64,000 bases of DNA. It comes from Paenibacillus abyssi. Its GTDB lineage: Bacteria > Bacillota > Bacilli > Paenibacillales > Paenibacillaceae. The stretch spans positions 1 to 64,000 of the forward strand of contig NZ_BMGR01000011.1 of NCBI RefSeq assembly GCF_014640295.1, in the 5' to 3' direction. Made by a program: the position numbers and the translations under genes. Positions 53,025 through 62,197 of this stretch are shown here, piece by piece. The number at the start of each line of letters is the position of its first letter. Position 1 is the stretch's first letter. The notes under the pieces are model-generated. The model ran no database searches. It was given only the letters and a program-made list of their open reading frames with translations, and was not told the origin of the DNA.

Positions 53025-54434
53025 ATGGATGCAGGTAATGCTGTTGTAGAAATCGATGTTGTCGTGATCGGTGCGGGGCCAGGCGGCTACACAGCCGCAA
53101 TCCGCGCAGCGCAGCTAGGAAGGAAGGTACTTGTGATCGAGAAGGGCAGCTTGGGCGGCGTATGCTTGAATGTAGGCTGCATCCCTTCCAAGATCCTCAT
53201 TACGGCAGCGGAAAGATTCGAGTTATTATCCCATTCGGATGAGATGGGAGTCGAAGCGGAACAGGTATCCTTCAATTTCTCCAAATTGCTGAAACGCAAG
53301 CATAATGTCATCCAAACATTGACAAGCGGTGTCGGCAGCTTGCTGAAAGGTTATCAAGTCCAGGTTGTCCATGGAGAAGCGAGGTTTATCGGCAGCAAAG
53401 AATTAATCGTTTGCAATGGCGAGTATTCGACAAGCTACCGGTTTAACCATTGCATTATCGCCGCTGGCTCCCGTCCGGCAGAGCTGCCGGGGCTTCCGTT
53501 CGGGGACAAGGTGCTCTCATCGACTGATGCGCTGAGCTTGGATAAGCTGCCCGAGCGATTGATCGTTGTCGGTGGAGGTTATATTGGCATTGAGCTGGGC
53601 CAGGCCTTTGCCAAGTTAGGCACCAAGGTGACCACGCTTGAAGCCGGAGCAACGATCCTTCCCGGATTCGACAAACGGATGGCAAACATGGTGAGCCGGA
53701 ATATGAAAAAGGCGCACGCGGATATATATACCGGCGCGAATGTGAAGCGCATAACAACGGCCGACGGGGAAGTGATCGTCATGTTTGATCATTCCGGGGA
53801 GGAGAAGCAAATTACCGCCGATTATGTACTCGTATCGGTAGGCCGTATGCCGAACACGGATCAATTGGGCCTGGAGGCTGCTGGAGTGGAGGCGAACGGC
53901 AAAGGTTATATTGAAGTGGATCGTCAATGCAGGACGAATGTATCTCATATCTATGCAATCGGCGACATCGTTCCCGGCCCTGCCTTGGCCCACAAGGCTG
54001 CTTATGAAGGGAAGGTGGCGGCTGAAGCGATCGCCGGCGAGCGGCGGTATGTCGATTATCGCTGCATTCCTGCAGTTGTGTTCTCTGATCCGGAGCTTGC
54101 GGCGGTCGGTTTGACAGAGCAAGCGGCGCATAAGAGCGGGTATGACGCGATGGTCGGGAATTTTTCCTACGGTGCGAACGGCAGAGCTTTGACGTTGAAC
54201 GCCGCGGCAGGCATGGTGACCTTGGTAGGCGATAAGAAAACAGGTGCCGTGCTGGGCGCGCAGATCGCCGGGCCTGAGGCGTCGAATCTGATCGCTGAAA
54301 TAACGTTAGCGATTGAAATGGGTGCGTCGTTCGAGGACATTGCCCTGACGATTCATGCTCATCCAACGCTTGGGGAGATGATCATGGAAGCTGCGGAAAA
54401 CGGCCTTGGACAGGGAATACATTCGCTGCATTGA
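53025..54434 (+). CDS. lpdA: Dihydrolipoamide dehydrogenase (E3)
   Basis: 469 aa. FAD fold VIGAGPGGYTAAIRAAQLG, redox disulfide C47-x4-C52 (GVCLNVGCIPSK), NAD site VVGGGYIGIELGQ, and the C-terminal catalytic H in IHAHPTLGEMIME. Re-oxidises E2 dihydrolipoamide. Last gene of the complex operon; no clear terminator before the IclR promoter region. Confidence 0.95.
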   Translation: MDAGNAVVEIDVVVIGAGPGGYTAAIRAAQLGRKVLVIEKGSLGGVCLNVGCIPSKILITAAERFELLSHSDEMGVEAEQVSFNFSKLLKRKHNVIQTLTSGVGSLLKGYQVQVVHGEARFIGSKELIVCNGEYSTSYRFNHCIIAAGSRPAELPGLPFGDKVLSSTDALSLDKLPERLIVVGGGYIGIELGQAFAKLGTKVTTLEAGATILPGFDKRMANMVSRNMKKAHADIYTGANVKRITTADGEVIVMFDHSGEEKQITADYVLVSVGRMPNTDQLGLEAAGVEANGKGYIEVDRQCRTNVSHIYAIGDIVPGPALAHKAAYEGKVAAEAIAGERRYVDYRCIPAVVFSDPELAAVGLTEQAAHKSGYDAMVGNFSYGANGRALTLNAAAGMVTLVGDKKTGAVLGAQIAGPEASNLIAEITLAIEMGASFEDIALTIHAHPTLGEMIMEAAENGLGQGIHSLH

Positions 54435-54459
54435 GCGCAGAAAAAACGACATTTTTTTC

Positions 54460-54512
54460 TTTCATATTATGAAATATGTTTCATTGACGCTCAATACCTA
54501 TCTTGATATATT
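54460..54512 (+). promoter_or_regulatory. IclR-type operator and promoter of the regulator gene
   Basis: TTTCATATTATGAAA (54460-54474) and, 5 bases on, TTTCATTGA (54479-54487); the overlapping TTGACG (54484-54489) is the -35, with TATATT (54507-54512) 17 bases later. 24 of 28 bases equal the site at 48829. Autoregulation is inferred. Confidence 0.82.
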
Positions 54513-54529
54513 GGGTTCAGGTGAAGAGA

Positions 54530-55294
54530 ATGGATAAAAATAAAACAACGATCAAGTCAGTATTGAAAGCGCTTCAAATTCTGGATTTACTTGGACAACA
54601 TCCAAACGGACTGCTTGTCAAAGAGATTAGCATTGAACTGAAATTGAACATCAGCACCACGTATCACCTCATTAATACAATGTTGGAGCTCGGGTATGTG
54701 AATAAGACCAAAGAGGATATGTACACGCTGGGGTACCGAATTCCGTACTTGAACAACGCTTTTCTGCAATCGATGGCTCCCGATACGATCTTGAATCAGT
54801 TTTTGCAGGAGCTCTCCAATATTACACTGGAAACTGCCTATCTGGGCATGGTACAGGATAATGATGTCATCCTGCAGCGGATCATTGATTGTCCGCAAGC
54901 GATAAAAGTGAAAACGCTTTATATCGGTTATAAGGACTACCCTTATGCGAGAGCACTGCCCAAGTCGATCATGGCTTTCTGGCCGGAATCCCAAATCCAT
55001 CAATACTTTGCAGGACAAACGTTCGAGCGGTTAACTGAATCGACCCCTGCAAATATAGAAGAATTGATGGTGGAGTTACACCAGATAAGAGAGCATGGTT
55101 ACAGCATTGACGAGCAAGGCTTTACGAAGGGCATTTGCTGCATTGCAGCCCCTGTATTTGATGCTAGCAAGGTGCCGGTCTCCGCTTATAGCGTAACGAT
55201 GCCTTATGAAAGATACAGAGAGAACCGCGACGATTACCTGGAAAAAGTGTGTACAACAGCTAAGAAGGCTTCGCAATATTTAGGGTATTCATAA
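54530..55294 (+). CDS. IclR family transcriptional regulator
   Basis: 254 aa. N-terminal winged helix (IKSVLKALQILDLLGQHPNGLLVKEISIEL...TTYHLINTMLELGYV) and a C-terminal effector-binding domain (RALPKSIMAFWP; EQGFTKGICCIAAPVFD). IclR members typically control aromatic or short-chain acid catabolism. AGGTGAAGAGA precedes ATG 54530; the frame upstream of that holds the promoter. Placed between two catabolic operons whose promoters share an operator. Confidence 0.92.
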   Translation: MDKNKTTIKSVLKALQILDLLGQHPNGLLVKEISIELKLNISTTYHLINTMLELGYVNKTKEDMYTLGYRIPYLNNAFLQSMAPDTILNQFLQELSNITLETAYLGMVQDNDVILQRIIDCPQAIKVKTLYIGYKDYPYARALPKSIMAFWPESQIHQYFAGQTFERLTESTPANIEELMVELHQIREHGYSIDEQGFTKGICCIAAPVFDASKVPVSAYSVTMPYERYRENRDDYLEKVCTTAKKASQYLGYS

Positions 55295-55399
55295 TACGCG
55301 TAAAGGGGGTGTTAGAAAAAGAACAACTGGCCTGGCAAGCCCAAGCAAAGCTTGAACAGCAAACGTAAGTAAATACATCGAAAAAGAGGTGGAAAGTAT

Positions 55400-56290
55400 A
55401 TGTATCCGGCAACGATAACGGATTATATGGCTCCAACAACCTTAGATGAATGCATACAGTTGTTAGAACAGCATGGAAGCCAAGCGAAGCTAATCGCCGG
55501 CGGCCAAAGTTTCGTTCCTTTGTTAAAGCTTAGAATGACGGATACCTCGATTGTCATCGATATTAACCGGATTATTGAGTTACAGGAATTCGGTGAGAAA
55601 AACATATCGCAAAAGCGTATCCTGCGGCTTGGCGCACTAACTAAACATAAGACATTGGCGACGCATCCGTTAGTCGTATCGAAATATCCGATTCTCTCGG
55701 ATGCAGCCAAATTTATAGGTGATGTACAGGTACGGAACAGGGGCACAATCGGCGGCAGCCTCGTCCATGCCGATCCGGCTGCAGACCTGCCGGTTCCCAT
55801 TCTGGTGCTGGACAGCACATTGCGGATTGTATCCAGGGAAGGGGAACGCACCGTTTCAGCGGATGATTTTTTCCTCGGGATCATGATGACGGTTGTGGAA
55901 CAAAATGAAATCCTTGTGAACATCGATATTCCTGCGCCATTGCCGGGAACAGGTGCCGCTTATTACAAATGCTGTGCCGTCTATGGGGACTTCGCCATTA
56001 TAAGCGTCGGAGCGAGCGTAACGATGACGGATGACAGCTGCGACTCCTCGCGTATTTATGTGGGCGGGGTATATCCGAGTCCGCAAAGGGCGGTTCAGAC
56101 GGAAGCGTTCCTGCAAGGAAAAGCAATCACCGATGACATCCTGCAGCAGGCAGCCGATATTTTGGCGGATGAGATTCCGGTGGAAACTGATATGCGGGCA
56201 ACTGCCGAGTACCGCAGAATACTGCTGAAAGAGCATGGTTTCAAAGTGTTATCCAAAGCGATTAAAAGAGCGAAGGAGGACAACATCTAA
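55400..56290 (+). CDS. Molybdenum hydroxylase medium (FAD) subunit, CoxM-like
   Basis: 296 aa. FAD-binding signatures AGGQSFVPLLKLRM and VQVRNRGTIGGSLVHADPAAD, with the C-terminal CO_deh_flav domain. This subunit passes electrons from the small Fe-S protein to an external acceptor. GAGGTGG precedes ATG. Its last base is shared with the start ATG of the next gene. Confidence 0.92.
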   Translation: MYPATITDYMAPTTLDECIQLLEQHGSQAKLIAGGQSFVPLLKLRMTDTSIVIDINRIIELQEFGEKNISQKRILRLGALTKHKTLATHPLVVSKYPILSDAAKFIGDVQVRNRGTIGGSLVHADPAADLPVPILVLDSTLRIVSREGERTVSADDFFLGIMMTVVEQNEILVNIDIPAPLPGTGAAYYKCCAVYGDFAIISVGASVTMTDDSCDSSRIYVGGVYPSPQRAVQTEAFLQGKAITDDILQQAADILADEIPVETDMRATAEYRRILLKEHGFKVLSKAIKRAKEDNI

Positions 56291-56838
56291 TGCAACCCAT
56301 ACAAGAAGCTCAGCAAACCGTCGGTAATGGCATGAAGACAATTCAAGTCCGCGTCAATGGTAAAATCGCAAAAAAAGAAGTGCCGATCAGAATGCTGCTC
56401 GTGGACTTTATCAGAGAAGAGCTGGCTTTGACCGGTACGCATGTGGGCTGCTCCGTGGAAGGTAGATGCGGGGCTTGTACGATTGTGTTAAACGGAGATG
56501 CCGTCAAGTCCTGCCTGATGTTAGCCGTTCAAGCGGATGGAGCCGATATCATGACTGTGGAAGGCCTTGGAACGACCGATAAGCTCCACCCGATTCAGCA
56601 GGGTTTCTGGGAAAAGCACGGCTTGCAATGCGGTTTTTGCACGCCGGGAATGATGATGTCCGTTTATAACCTGTTAAAAACGACCCGGCATCCTTCGATT
56701 GATGAGATCAGAGACGCGTTGGTCGGCAATTTGTGCCGATGCACCGGTTATGAGCATATCATTCAAGCGGTTCAGTATGCGGCGGATCAGGTGGCTGCGA
56801 TGTCAAAAGAGGAACGCGACGAAATATTTTCTTACTAG
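56290..56838 (+). CDS. Molybdenum hydroxylase small (2Fe-2S) subunit, CoxS-like
   Basis: 182 aa. Carries two [2Fe-2S] domains: N-terminal ferredoxin type C54, C60, C63, C75 and C-terminal (QCGFC, LCRCTGY). The first spacing is C-x5-C-x2-C-x11-C; the family norm is C-x4-C-x2-C. An N-terminal 14-residue extension is seen relative to usual starts (M15 possible, without ribosome-binding site). Coupled to the FAD subunit gene. Confidence 0.9.
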   Translation: MQPIQEAQQTVGNGMKTIQVRVNGKIAKKEVPIRMLLVDFIREELALTGTHVGCSVEGRCGACTIVLNGDAVKSCLMLAVQADGADIMTVEGLGTTDKLHPIQQGFWEKHGLQCGFCTPGMMMSVYNLLKTTRHPSIDEIRDALVGNLCRCTGYEHIIQAVQYAADQVAAMSKEERDEIFSY

Positions 56839-56878
56839 GATCAGCAATTAATAGTTATCCAAGGAGAGGATTGATTGT

Positions 56879-59254
56879 ATGACTAGTGTAACGGAATCGA
56901 AATGGGTTGGCAGATCGATACGCCGGCGCGAAGACCCTCGTTTGTTAGTCGGAGCGGGTAAATATATCGCCGATTATTCTATACCGGGCATGGCTTACCT
57001 TCATGTGGTGCGAAGCACTCACGGGCATGCAAGAATACTGAATATCGATATCAGCAAGGCGGAAGACTACCCCGGCGTAGTAGCCGTCATTACCGGGCAA
57101 GAGGTTGCGGATGCAATGAAACCGATGCTCGTATCCTCGATTATCCCGAATCTGGGCGGAGAGCTGCAGATTCCGACGGTATACCCTTTGGCAATCGATA
57201 AGGTGCAGTGGGTAGGGGATCCGATCGTCGCGATCATTGCCGAGAGCAAGTATATTGCAGAGGATGCGGCGCAGCTTGTCGAGATCGAGTATGAAAAGCT
57301 GCCGGTTCTGACCGATCCGGAGGAGGCGATGAAGCCGGATGCTCCGAAGATCTACGACAACTGGAAAGATAATATGTTGTGGAAAGGCCAACTCGCCAGC
57401 GGTGATGTGGATAAGGCGTTTAAAGAAGCCGATTATGTACTCTCCGAAAGGTTCTATGGGCACCGTACCGGAGCGGCTCCGATGGAGACGCGCGGAGCTG
57501 TCGCGTCATATGATGAATTTACCGGGCTGACGATTCATGTGAATACGCAGCGGCCGCATATTTTGCGGATGGCGATCTCGCAAATTATGAGCATGCCGTA
57601 CGACAAGGTGCGGGTCATCGCGCCTAAGGATGTCGGCGGGGCCTTCGGCACAAAAGCGCCGATCTACAGGGAAGAACTGCTCATCAGTTATATCGCAATG
57701 AAATTAAGACGCCCGGTCAAATGGGTGGAGAACCGGATGGAAAGCCTGATGACGATCGGTCAGGAGCGCGACCAGATCCACTACCTTGAGCTTGCCGTAA
57801 CGAAGGAAGGCAAAATAATAGGCCTTAGAGACCGTCTGATCGCCGATTCCGGCGATGGAAGAATCGGCGTATACCTCGGCTTCGTTATGCCATGGTTAGG
57901 CGCGGCATATCTGTCCAATGCATACGATATTCCCAATGTTCAGATCGACGTTTCCTGCGTAGTGACGAACAAGCCGTCATTGACACCGAGCAGGGCGTTC
58001 GGAGAATTCCCCGGCCGCTTCGCGATGGATTACGCGATGCACTTGGTAGCAAGAGAATTGAAGCTGGATCCCAGAGATGTATTCGAGAAAAATATCATCA
58101 AACAATTCCCGCATGTGACCGCAACGGGAATTACACATGACAGCGGCGATTATGAAGGGGCTTTCAGAACCTTGATCGAAGCGCTGGACTATGACCGTGT
58201 CAGACAAGAGCAGGCGGAGGCGCGCAAGAACGGCCGCTTGATTGGCGTCGGCTTTGCGATGGGAGCGGAAATGTCCGGCTTAGGCTCGCAAATCTTCGTC
58301 CCGATGGAAAATCAGCCGGGTTACGGTGCGGCCACGGTCAAGATTGATACGCATGGCATGATTCAAGTGTTCGAAGGCGACTCCCCTCAAGGACAAGGCC
58401 ATGAAACGACGCTGTCCCAGGTTGTCGCCGATGAGCTTGGCGTGACGATGGACGATATCTACATTAGCTACGGCGATACGTTCGTTACCCCCTTTGCTTC
58501 CGGGACGCTTGGCAACCGGGGCGCGTCGTACACGTTTAGCGCTGCGGTATTAGCCTGCAGGAAATTAAGACCGAAAATTCAGCAAATCGCAGCCCATCTT
58601 TTAGGTGTGGAATCGGATGGCAATGACTTTACGTTTGCCAATAAAGAAATCGTGTGGAAGAAAGATCCAAGCAAGAAAATCGCGCTCCGGGATATTGCCG
58701 ATGCGGCGATACTGGGACCGACAAAGCTTCCGCGCGGCATGGAAGCCGGCTTGGAAGCGACAGCCTATTTCGAGGCGGATATTGCCGGCATGTTAAGCAT
58801 CGGCGTTCACGGCGCTGTCGTAGAGGTGAATCCGGATACCGGGGATTTTAAAATTCTGCGTTATGTTGTCGTAGATGACTGCGGTGTTCCGATCAACCCG
58901 ATGATTGTGCGCGGACAGGTACATGGCGGAGTCGTTATGGGCATGGGAAATGCGCGATTTGAAAAATATGCGTTCGATGAAGCGGGGCAGCCATTATCCA
59001 CCACCTTGATGGAATATCATATGCCTTCAGCGGCTGATGTGCCCGATATCGAAGTGATTGAGTACAACGTGCCGACACCTTATACGCCTCTCGGTTCAAA
59101 AGGAAAGGGAGAGGGCATTCCCGGACCGGTGCCGGCCACATTGGCGAGCGCAATAACGGATGCGTTGAATATTCCAGGGTTTAAAATTCTCAATTTACCG
59201 ATAACACCTGAAAGCATCTGGCGTTCGATAAACGAAGCTAAAGTGCCGACTTGA
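56879..59254 (+). CDS. Molybdenum hydroxylase large subunit (xanthine oxidase family), CoxL-like
   Basis: 791 aa. Conserved GGAFGTKAPIYREELLISY, RPVKWVENRMESL, and C-terminal GSKGKGEGIPGPVPATLASAITDAL with the catalytic Glu. The active-site loop reads PSRAFGEFPGRFAMDY; the form I CO dehydrogenase Cys (AYRCSFR) is absent and the family's AYRGAGRPE is also changed, so CO is unlikely as substrate. AAGGAGAGG precedes ATG. Confidence 0.9.
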   Translation: MTSVTESKWVGRSIRRREDPRLLVGAGKYIADYSIPGMAYLHVVRSTHGHARILNIDISKAEDYPGVVAVITGQEVADAMKPMLVSSIIPNLGGELQIPTVYPLAIDKVQWVGDPIVAIIAESKYIAEDAAQLVEIEYEKLPVLTDPEEAMKPDAPKIYDNWKDNMLWKGQLASGDVDKAFKEADYVLSERFYGHRTGAAPMETRGAVASYDEFTGLTIHVNTQRPHILRMAISQIMSMPYDKVRVIAPKDVGGAFGTKAPIYREELLISYIAMKLRRPVKWVENRMESLMTIGQERDQIHYLELAVTKEGKIIGLRDRLIADSGDGRIGVYLGFVMPWLGAAYLSNAYDIPNVQIDVSCVVTNKPSLTPSRAFGEFPGRFAMDYAMHLVARELKLDPRDVFEKNIIKQFPHVTATGITHDSGDYEGAFRTLIEALDYDRVRQEQAEARKNGRLIGVGFAMGAEMSGLGSQIFVPMENQPGYGAATVKIDTHGMIQVFEGDSPQGQGHETTLSQVVADELGVTMDDIYISYGDTFVTPFASGTLGNRGASYTFSAAVLACRKLRPKIQQIAAHLLGVESDGNDFTFANKEIVWKKDPSKKIALRDIADAAILGPTKLPRGMEAGLEATAYFEADIAGMLSIGVHGAVVEVNPDTGDFKILRYVVVDDCGVPINPMIVRGQVHGGVVMGMGNARFEKYAFDEAGQPLSTTLMEYHMPSAADVPDIEVIEYNVPTPYTPLGSKGKGEGIPGPVPATLASAITDALNIPGFKILNLPITPESIWRSINEAKVPT

Positions 59255-59274
59255 TGAGATGAACAGCGAAGGAC

Positions 59275-59306
59275 GCGGGGGAAACAGCGATAGCAGGCAC
59301 CCCCGC
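59275..59306 (+). terminator. Hairpin after the large-subunit gene
   Basis: GCGGGGG / CCCCCGC stem with an 18-base loop; no T-run. Possible partial terminator or mRNA stabiliser. Confidence 0.5.
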
Positions 59307-59368
59307 TCCGATTTAATGACCTGGTATCATCATATAATTCAAAGAGACTTCAAAGGAGTGCGGTAGAG

Positions 59369-59824
59369 ATGAAAGTGAATGGAACCTATGATATTCCGGC
59401 AAACGCCATCACGACCTATGAATTGCTTACTGATCCCGATGTTTTGGTCCGGACCATGCCAGGCTTGAAATCATTGAAGTCCATCGGAGATAATCACTAT
59501 GAAGCTGAGCTTGAAGTGGGCATCTCCGTTGTAAAAGGACGTTATAAAGGCACCGTCAAGCTGGAGGATGAGATCGCAGGCGAACAGTTCAGGCTGGTCA
59601 TGAACGGACAAGGTCCATTGGGATTTGTGGAGATGAATATGTTCGTACAGCTGGAACAGACTTCGGATCAGCAGACAAAAGTGCATTGCGAAGGGGAAGC
59701 GTCGGTCGGCGGCGTTGTTGCTGGAATTGGCCAACGCATGATGTCCGGTGTGGCAAGCATGCTGATGGGACAATTTTTCACCGCGATGAGGAAAGAAGCC
59801 AGCAAGGCGAAGAATGCCAGTTAG
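59369..59824 (+). CDS. CoxG/SRPBCC family protein
   Basis: 151 aa. The SRPBCC fold pattern TYDIPANAITTYELLTDPDVL...MPGLKSL and YKGTVKLEDEI fit CoxG-type proteins, which in Oligotropha recruit the Mo hydroxylase to the membrane; here a similar membrane adaptor or lipid-binding role is inferred. The end (MMSGVASMLMGQFFTAMRKEA) is amphipathic. AAGGAG precedes ATG. Confidence 0.9.
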   Translation: MKVNGTYDIPANAITTYELLTDPDVLVRTMPGLKSLKSIGDNHYEAELEVGISVVKGRYKGTVKLEDEIAGEQFRLVMNGQGPLGFVEMNMFVQLEQTSDQQTKVHCEGEASVGGVVAGIGQRMMSGVASMLMGQFFTAMRKEASKAKNAS

Positions 59825-59839
59825 GAACACAATTTTGCT

Positions 59840-59877
59840 CTCCCGGTTAATCCCGCGCATGGGATCAAAGCCGGGAG
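59840..59877 (+). terminator. Nested hairpin after coxG-like gene
   Basis: CTCCCGG / CCGGGAG with an internal ATCCC / GGGAT stem, no T-run. Confidence 0.45.
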
Positions 59878-59932
59878 GCATTCGTTTATCAAAAGACCTA
59901 TTCATAGGCTAACGCGGAAGCGGGGAGAGCGT

Positions 59933-61045
59933 GTGATACTGCAAAACGATGTAAACAAAAACGTAACTGAACTCATAAACGATATCGTCCATGTGATTCG
60001 CTCAGGCCACATCCAACCGAATGAACCGGCGCTATCCGCGATGTGGCCGCTTCTTGCAAAAAACGGTTTTCACCGTATGCTGATTGATTCCCGGTATGGC
60101 GGCAAGGGGCTTGAATTAAGGGAATACATTAGCGCTATAAGGCAGCTCGCCTATGGAGACGGAGCGATTGCGCTTGCCGTCCATGTCCATAATTTTGCAG
60201 TTTACATTTTAAACGAATTGGGAAATGAACAATTTAGGCAGCGGTTAAACGCTTGGCTGGATCAGGGTAGTATGGTCTCATTAGCCCGGTCAGAGCACGG
60301 GCGGGATTACCGGTATGATTTTGCAACCCGGATTGTCCGCGTGGAGAAAGCTTTGTTATTAAGCGGACAAAAAGACTTTTGTACCCTCGCAGGCTTAGCG
60401 GATTATTATGTGGTGTTCGCACAAACAACGGATTCAGCTCCCAGTATGGACTCACTGCAGGTATGTGTAGCCGATGCCAAGCACCGCGCAGTGGAAGTGA
60501 TGAAGACCAACGGATTGGAGGCCATGGCTGCTTCCTCAACATACAGCGTGCGTTTTACCGAGTATGAGTTGTCGCCTGTGGATCTGATCGGTGAACCCGG
60601 ATCGATGTCCCATCTCATCAACCCGGACCTGCTTACGTTAGGGTTTTGCGCGATTAATCTGGGCATGGCGGAGTATGCGGCAGATCAATTTATTGAACAT
60701 GAAAGAAAGCTCAATCACAAAACCGCGAGCAACCATGAAGTGGTACGATGGTTGGGGCGGATGGATGTTTATTGCCGGAGTGCGGAGTTACTGCTGAATG
60801 AAGCGATTCTCTCCAGACCCCATAACGATGAACAATCGGGCGTGTGCTTGCGGCGCGCCAAAGCAGCTTCTGATCAATTGATTCAGGAGATCACGGAAGG
60901 CGCTGTTCAATATTCAGGCATCGAAGGTCTGATGTCCAAGAACAATTTTCTCGCTTTAAGAAATAATGCTTACGCAACGCGGGTTTTGCCGCCGAATATC
61001 CAGAGATGCCTGATGGCGCTTGGGATGGAACGAGCAAAAAAGTGA
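59933..61045 (+). CDS. Acyl-CoA dehydrogenase-like flavoprotein
   Basis: 370 aa. N-terminal helical domain (WPLLAKNGFHRMLIDSRYGG), middle beta domain (ALLLSGQKDFCTLAGLADYYVVFAQ) and C-terminal four-helix part, all typical. This family also includes aromatic-ring and sulfur-compound monooxygenases, so the reaction is open. GTG start with GGGGAG upstream. Confidence 0.87.
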   Translation: MILQNDVNKNVTELINDIVHVIRSGHIQPNEPALSAMWPLLAKNGFHRMLIDSRYGGKGLELREYISAIRQLAYGDGAIALAVHVHNFAVYILNELGNEQFRQRLNAWLDQGSMVSLARSEHGRDYRYDFATRIVRVEKALLLSGQKDFCTLAGLADYYVVFAQTTDSAPSMDSLQVCVADAKHRAVEVMKTNGLEAMAASSTYSVRFTEYELSPVDLIGEPGSMSHLINPDLLTLGFCAINLGMAEYAADQFIEHERKLNHKTASNHEVVRWLGRMDVYCRSAELLLNEAILSRPHNDEQSGVCLRRAKAASDQLIQEITEGAVQYSGIEGLMSKNNFLALRNNAYATRVLPPNIQRCLMALGMERAKK

Positions 61046-61134
61046 CTTTGAAAATATATTCCTATGGCAAGCTGCATTCGGATTGAAATAGATTTTTTAT
61101 CTTTTGCACTCAATCAAAAGAGGTGAAAATGGCG

Positions 61135-62178
61135 ATGAATGATTTCTATAGAGTTCTGAAGAAGATGAAAGAGAAGGGTAACAGCGGATTCGCCATGGCG
61201 ACGATTATCAATGTGGATGGTTCCGCTTATCGGCATCCTGGTGCGAAAATGTTGTTTTCAGAGGATGGAAGCGGATATGGAACGATCAGCGCGGGATGTC
61301 TGGAGGATGATTTGTCTTATCACGCCCAAGAGGTGATGACAATCAAAGAACCGAATACGTTCGTATACGATCTGAGATCCGAGGATGATTTGACGTGGGG
61401 GCAGGGAGCGGGCTGCAACGGAAGCGTGAAGGTGTATGTGGAGCCTTACGAATGGGGGTATCAGCCGGATAAACATGATGAACCGGTCTGGCCCCGGGTG
61501 GAGGCTGAATTAGAATCGGGGAACAAGGTTGCAAGTGCGCGAAGTGTGAGTGATAATAATAAGAATAGAGTCCATCTTTTATATACGGAAAAGGGCACCG
61601 TTCTTGGTGATGCGGATAAAGACATAAAAGAGAAGCTGCTGCCTGAGCTACAGCGATTTATAAATGGAGAGAAAAAGATCGAGGTTGTAGAGGTGCAGGA
61701 TTACGCCGATGATTTCTTGTTCGAACTGTACGAGCCAAGGGAACAGTTGTATATCTTCGGAGCGGGGCCTGATGTGGAGCCTTTAGCCCGGCTGGCGTCC
61801 GACTTGGATTTCTTCGTTACGATCATAGATCCAAGGAGCAGCCATTGCAATGAGCGTTTATTCCCAACGGCCGATCAATTAATCGTCGAACATCCGGATT
61901 CTTATTTGACAAAAAAAAAATTTTCCGATAAAAGTTATGTGCTGATTATGACGCACAGCTTTCAGAGGGATCAGCATATACTGCGCACGCTGGCGCAAAC
62001 GCCGCTCCGTTATTTGGGCGTATTGGGCCCAAGACGCAGGACGGAACGTTTGATGGCACCTGAACCACTATCCGATCATATCCATTCTCCATTAGGTTTG
62101 CAGATCGGAGCGGAGGGTCCGGAAGAGATCAGTATCAGTATCGTGGCTGAGCTTCTGAAAGTGAGGAACAAAAAATAA
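61135..62178 (+). CDS. XdhC/CoxI family molybdenum hydroxylase maturation factor
   Basis: 347 aa. N-terminal XdhC domain ([35 protein letters not shown]) and C-terminal Rossmann part ([31 protein letters not shown]). XdhC binds Mo cofactor, helps sulfuration and inserts it into the hydroxylase. AGGTG nine bases upstream of ATG 61135; GTG 61123 and ATG 61129 are alternatives. Confidence 0.92.
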   Translation: MNDFYRVLKKMKEKGNSGFAMATIINVDGSAYRHPGAKMLFSEDGSGYGTISAGCLEDDLSYHAQEVMTIKEPNTFVYDLRSEDDLTWGQGAGCNGSVKVYVEPYEWGYQPDKHDEPVWPRVEAELESGNKVASARSVSDNNKNRVHLLYTEKGTVLGDADKDIKEKLLPELQRFINGEKKIEVVEVQDYADDFLFELYEPREQLYIFGAGPDVEPLARLASDLDFFVTIIDPRSSHCNERLFPTADQLIVEHPDSYLTKKKFSDKSYVLIMTHSFQRDQHILRTLAQTPLRYLGVLGPRRRTERLMAPEPLSDHIHSPLGLQIGAEGPEEISISIVAELLKVRNKK

Positions 62179-62197
62179 AGACGGGAGCGTGTTAAAG

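Noticed and set aside
49799-54434. Naming the complex acoABCL for acetoin
   Set aside because: Motifs fit acetoin and pyruvate-type complexes alike; no acetoin-specific partner such as acoX or acoR is present in the window.
56879-59254. Calling the large subunit carbon monoxide dehydrogenase
   Set aside because: The AYRCSFR cysteine loop of form I CODH is absent.
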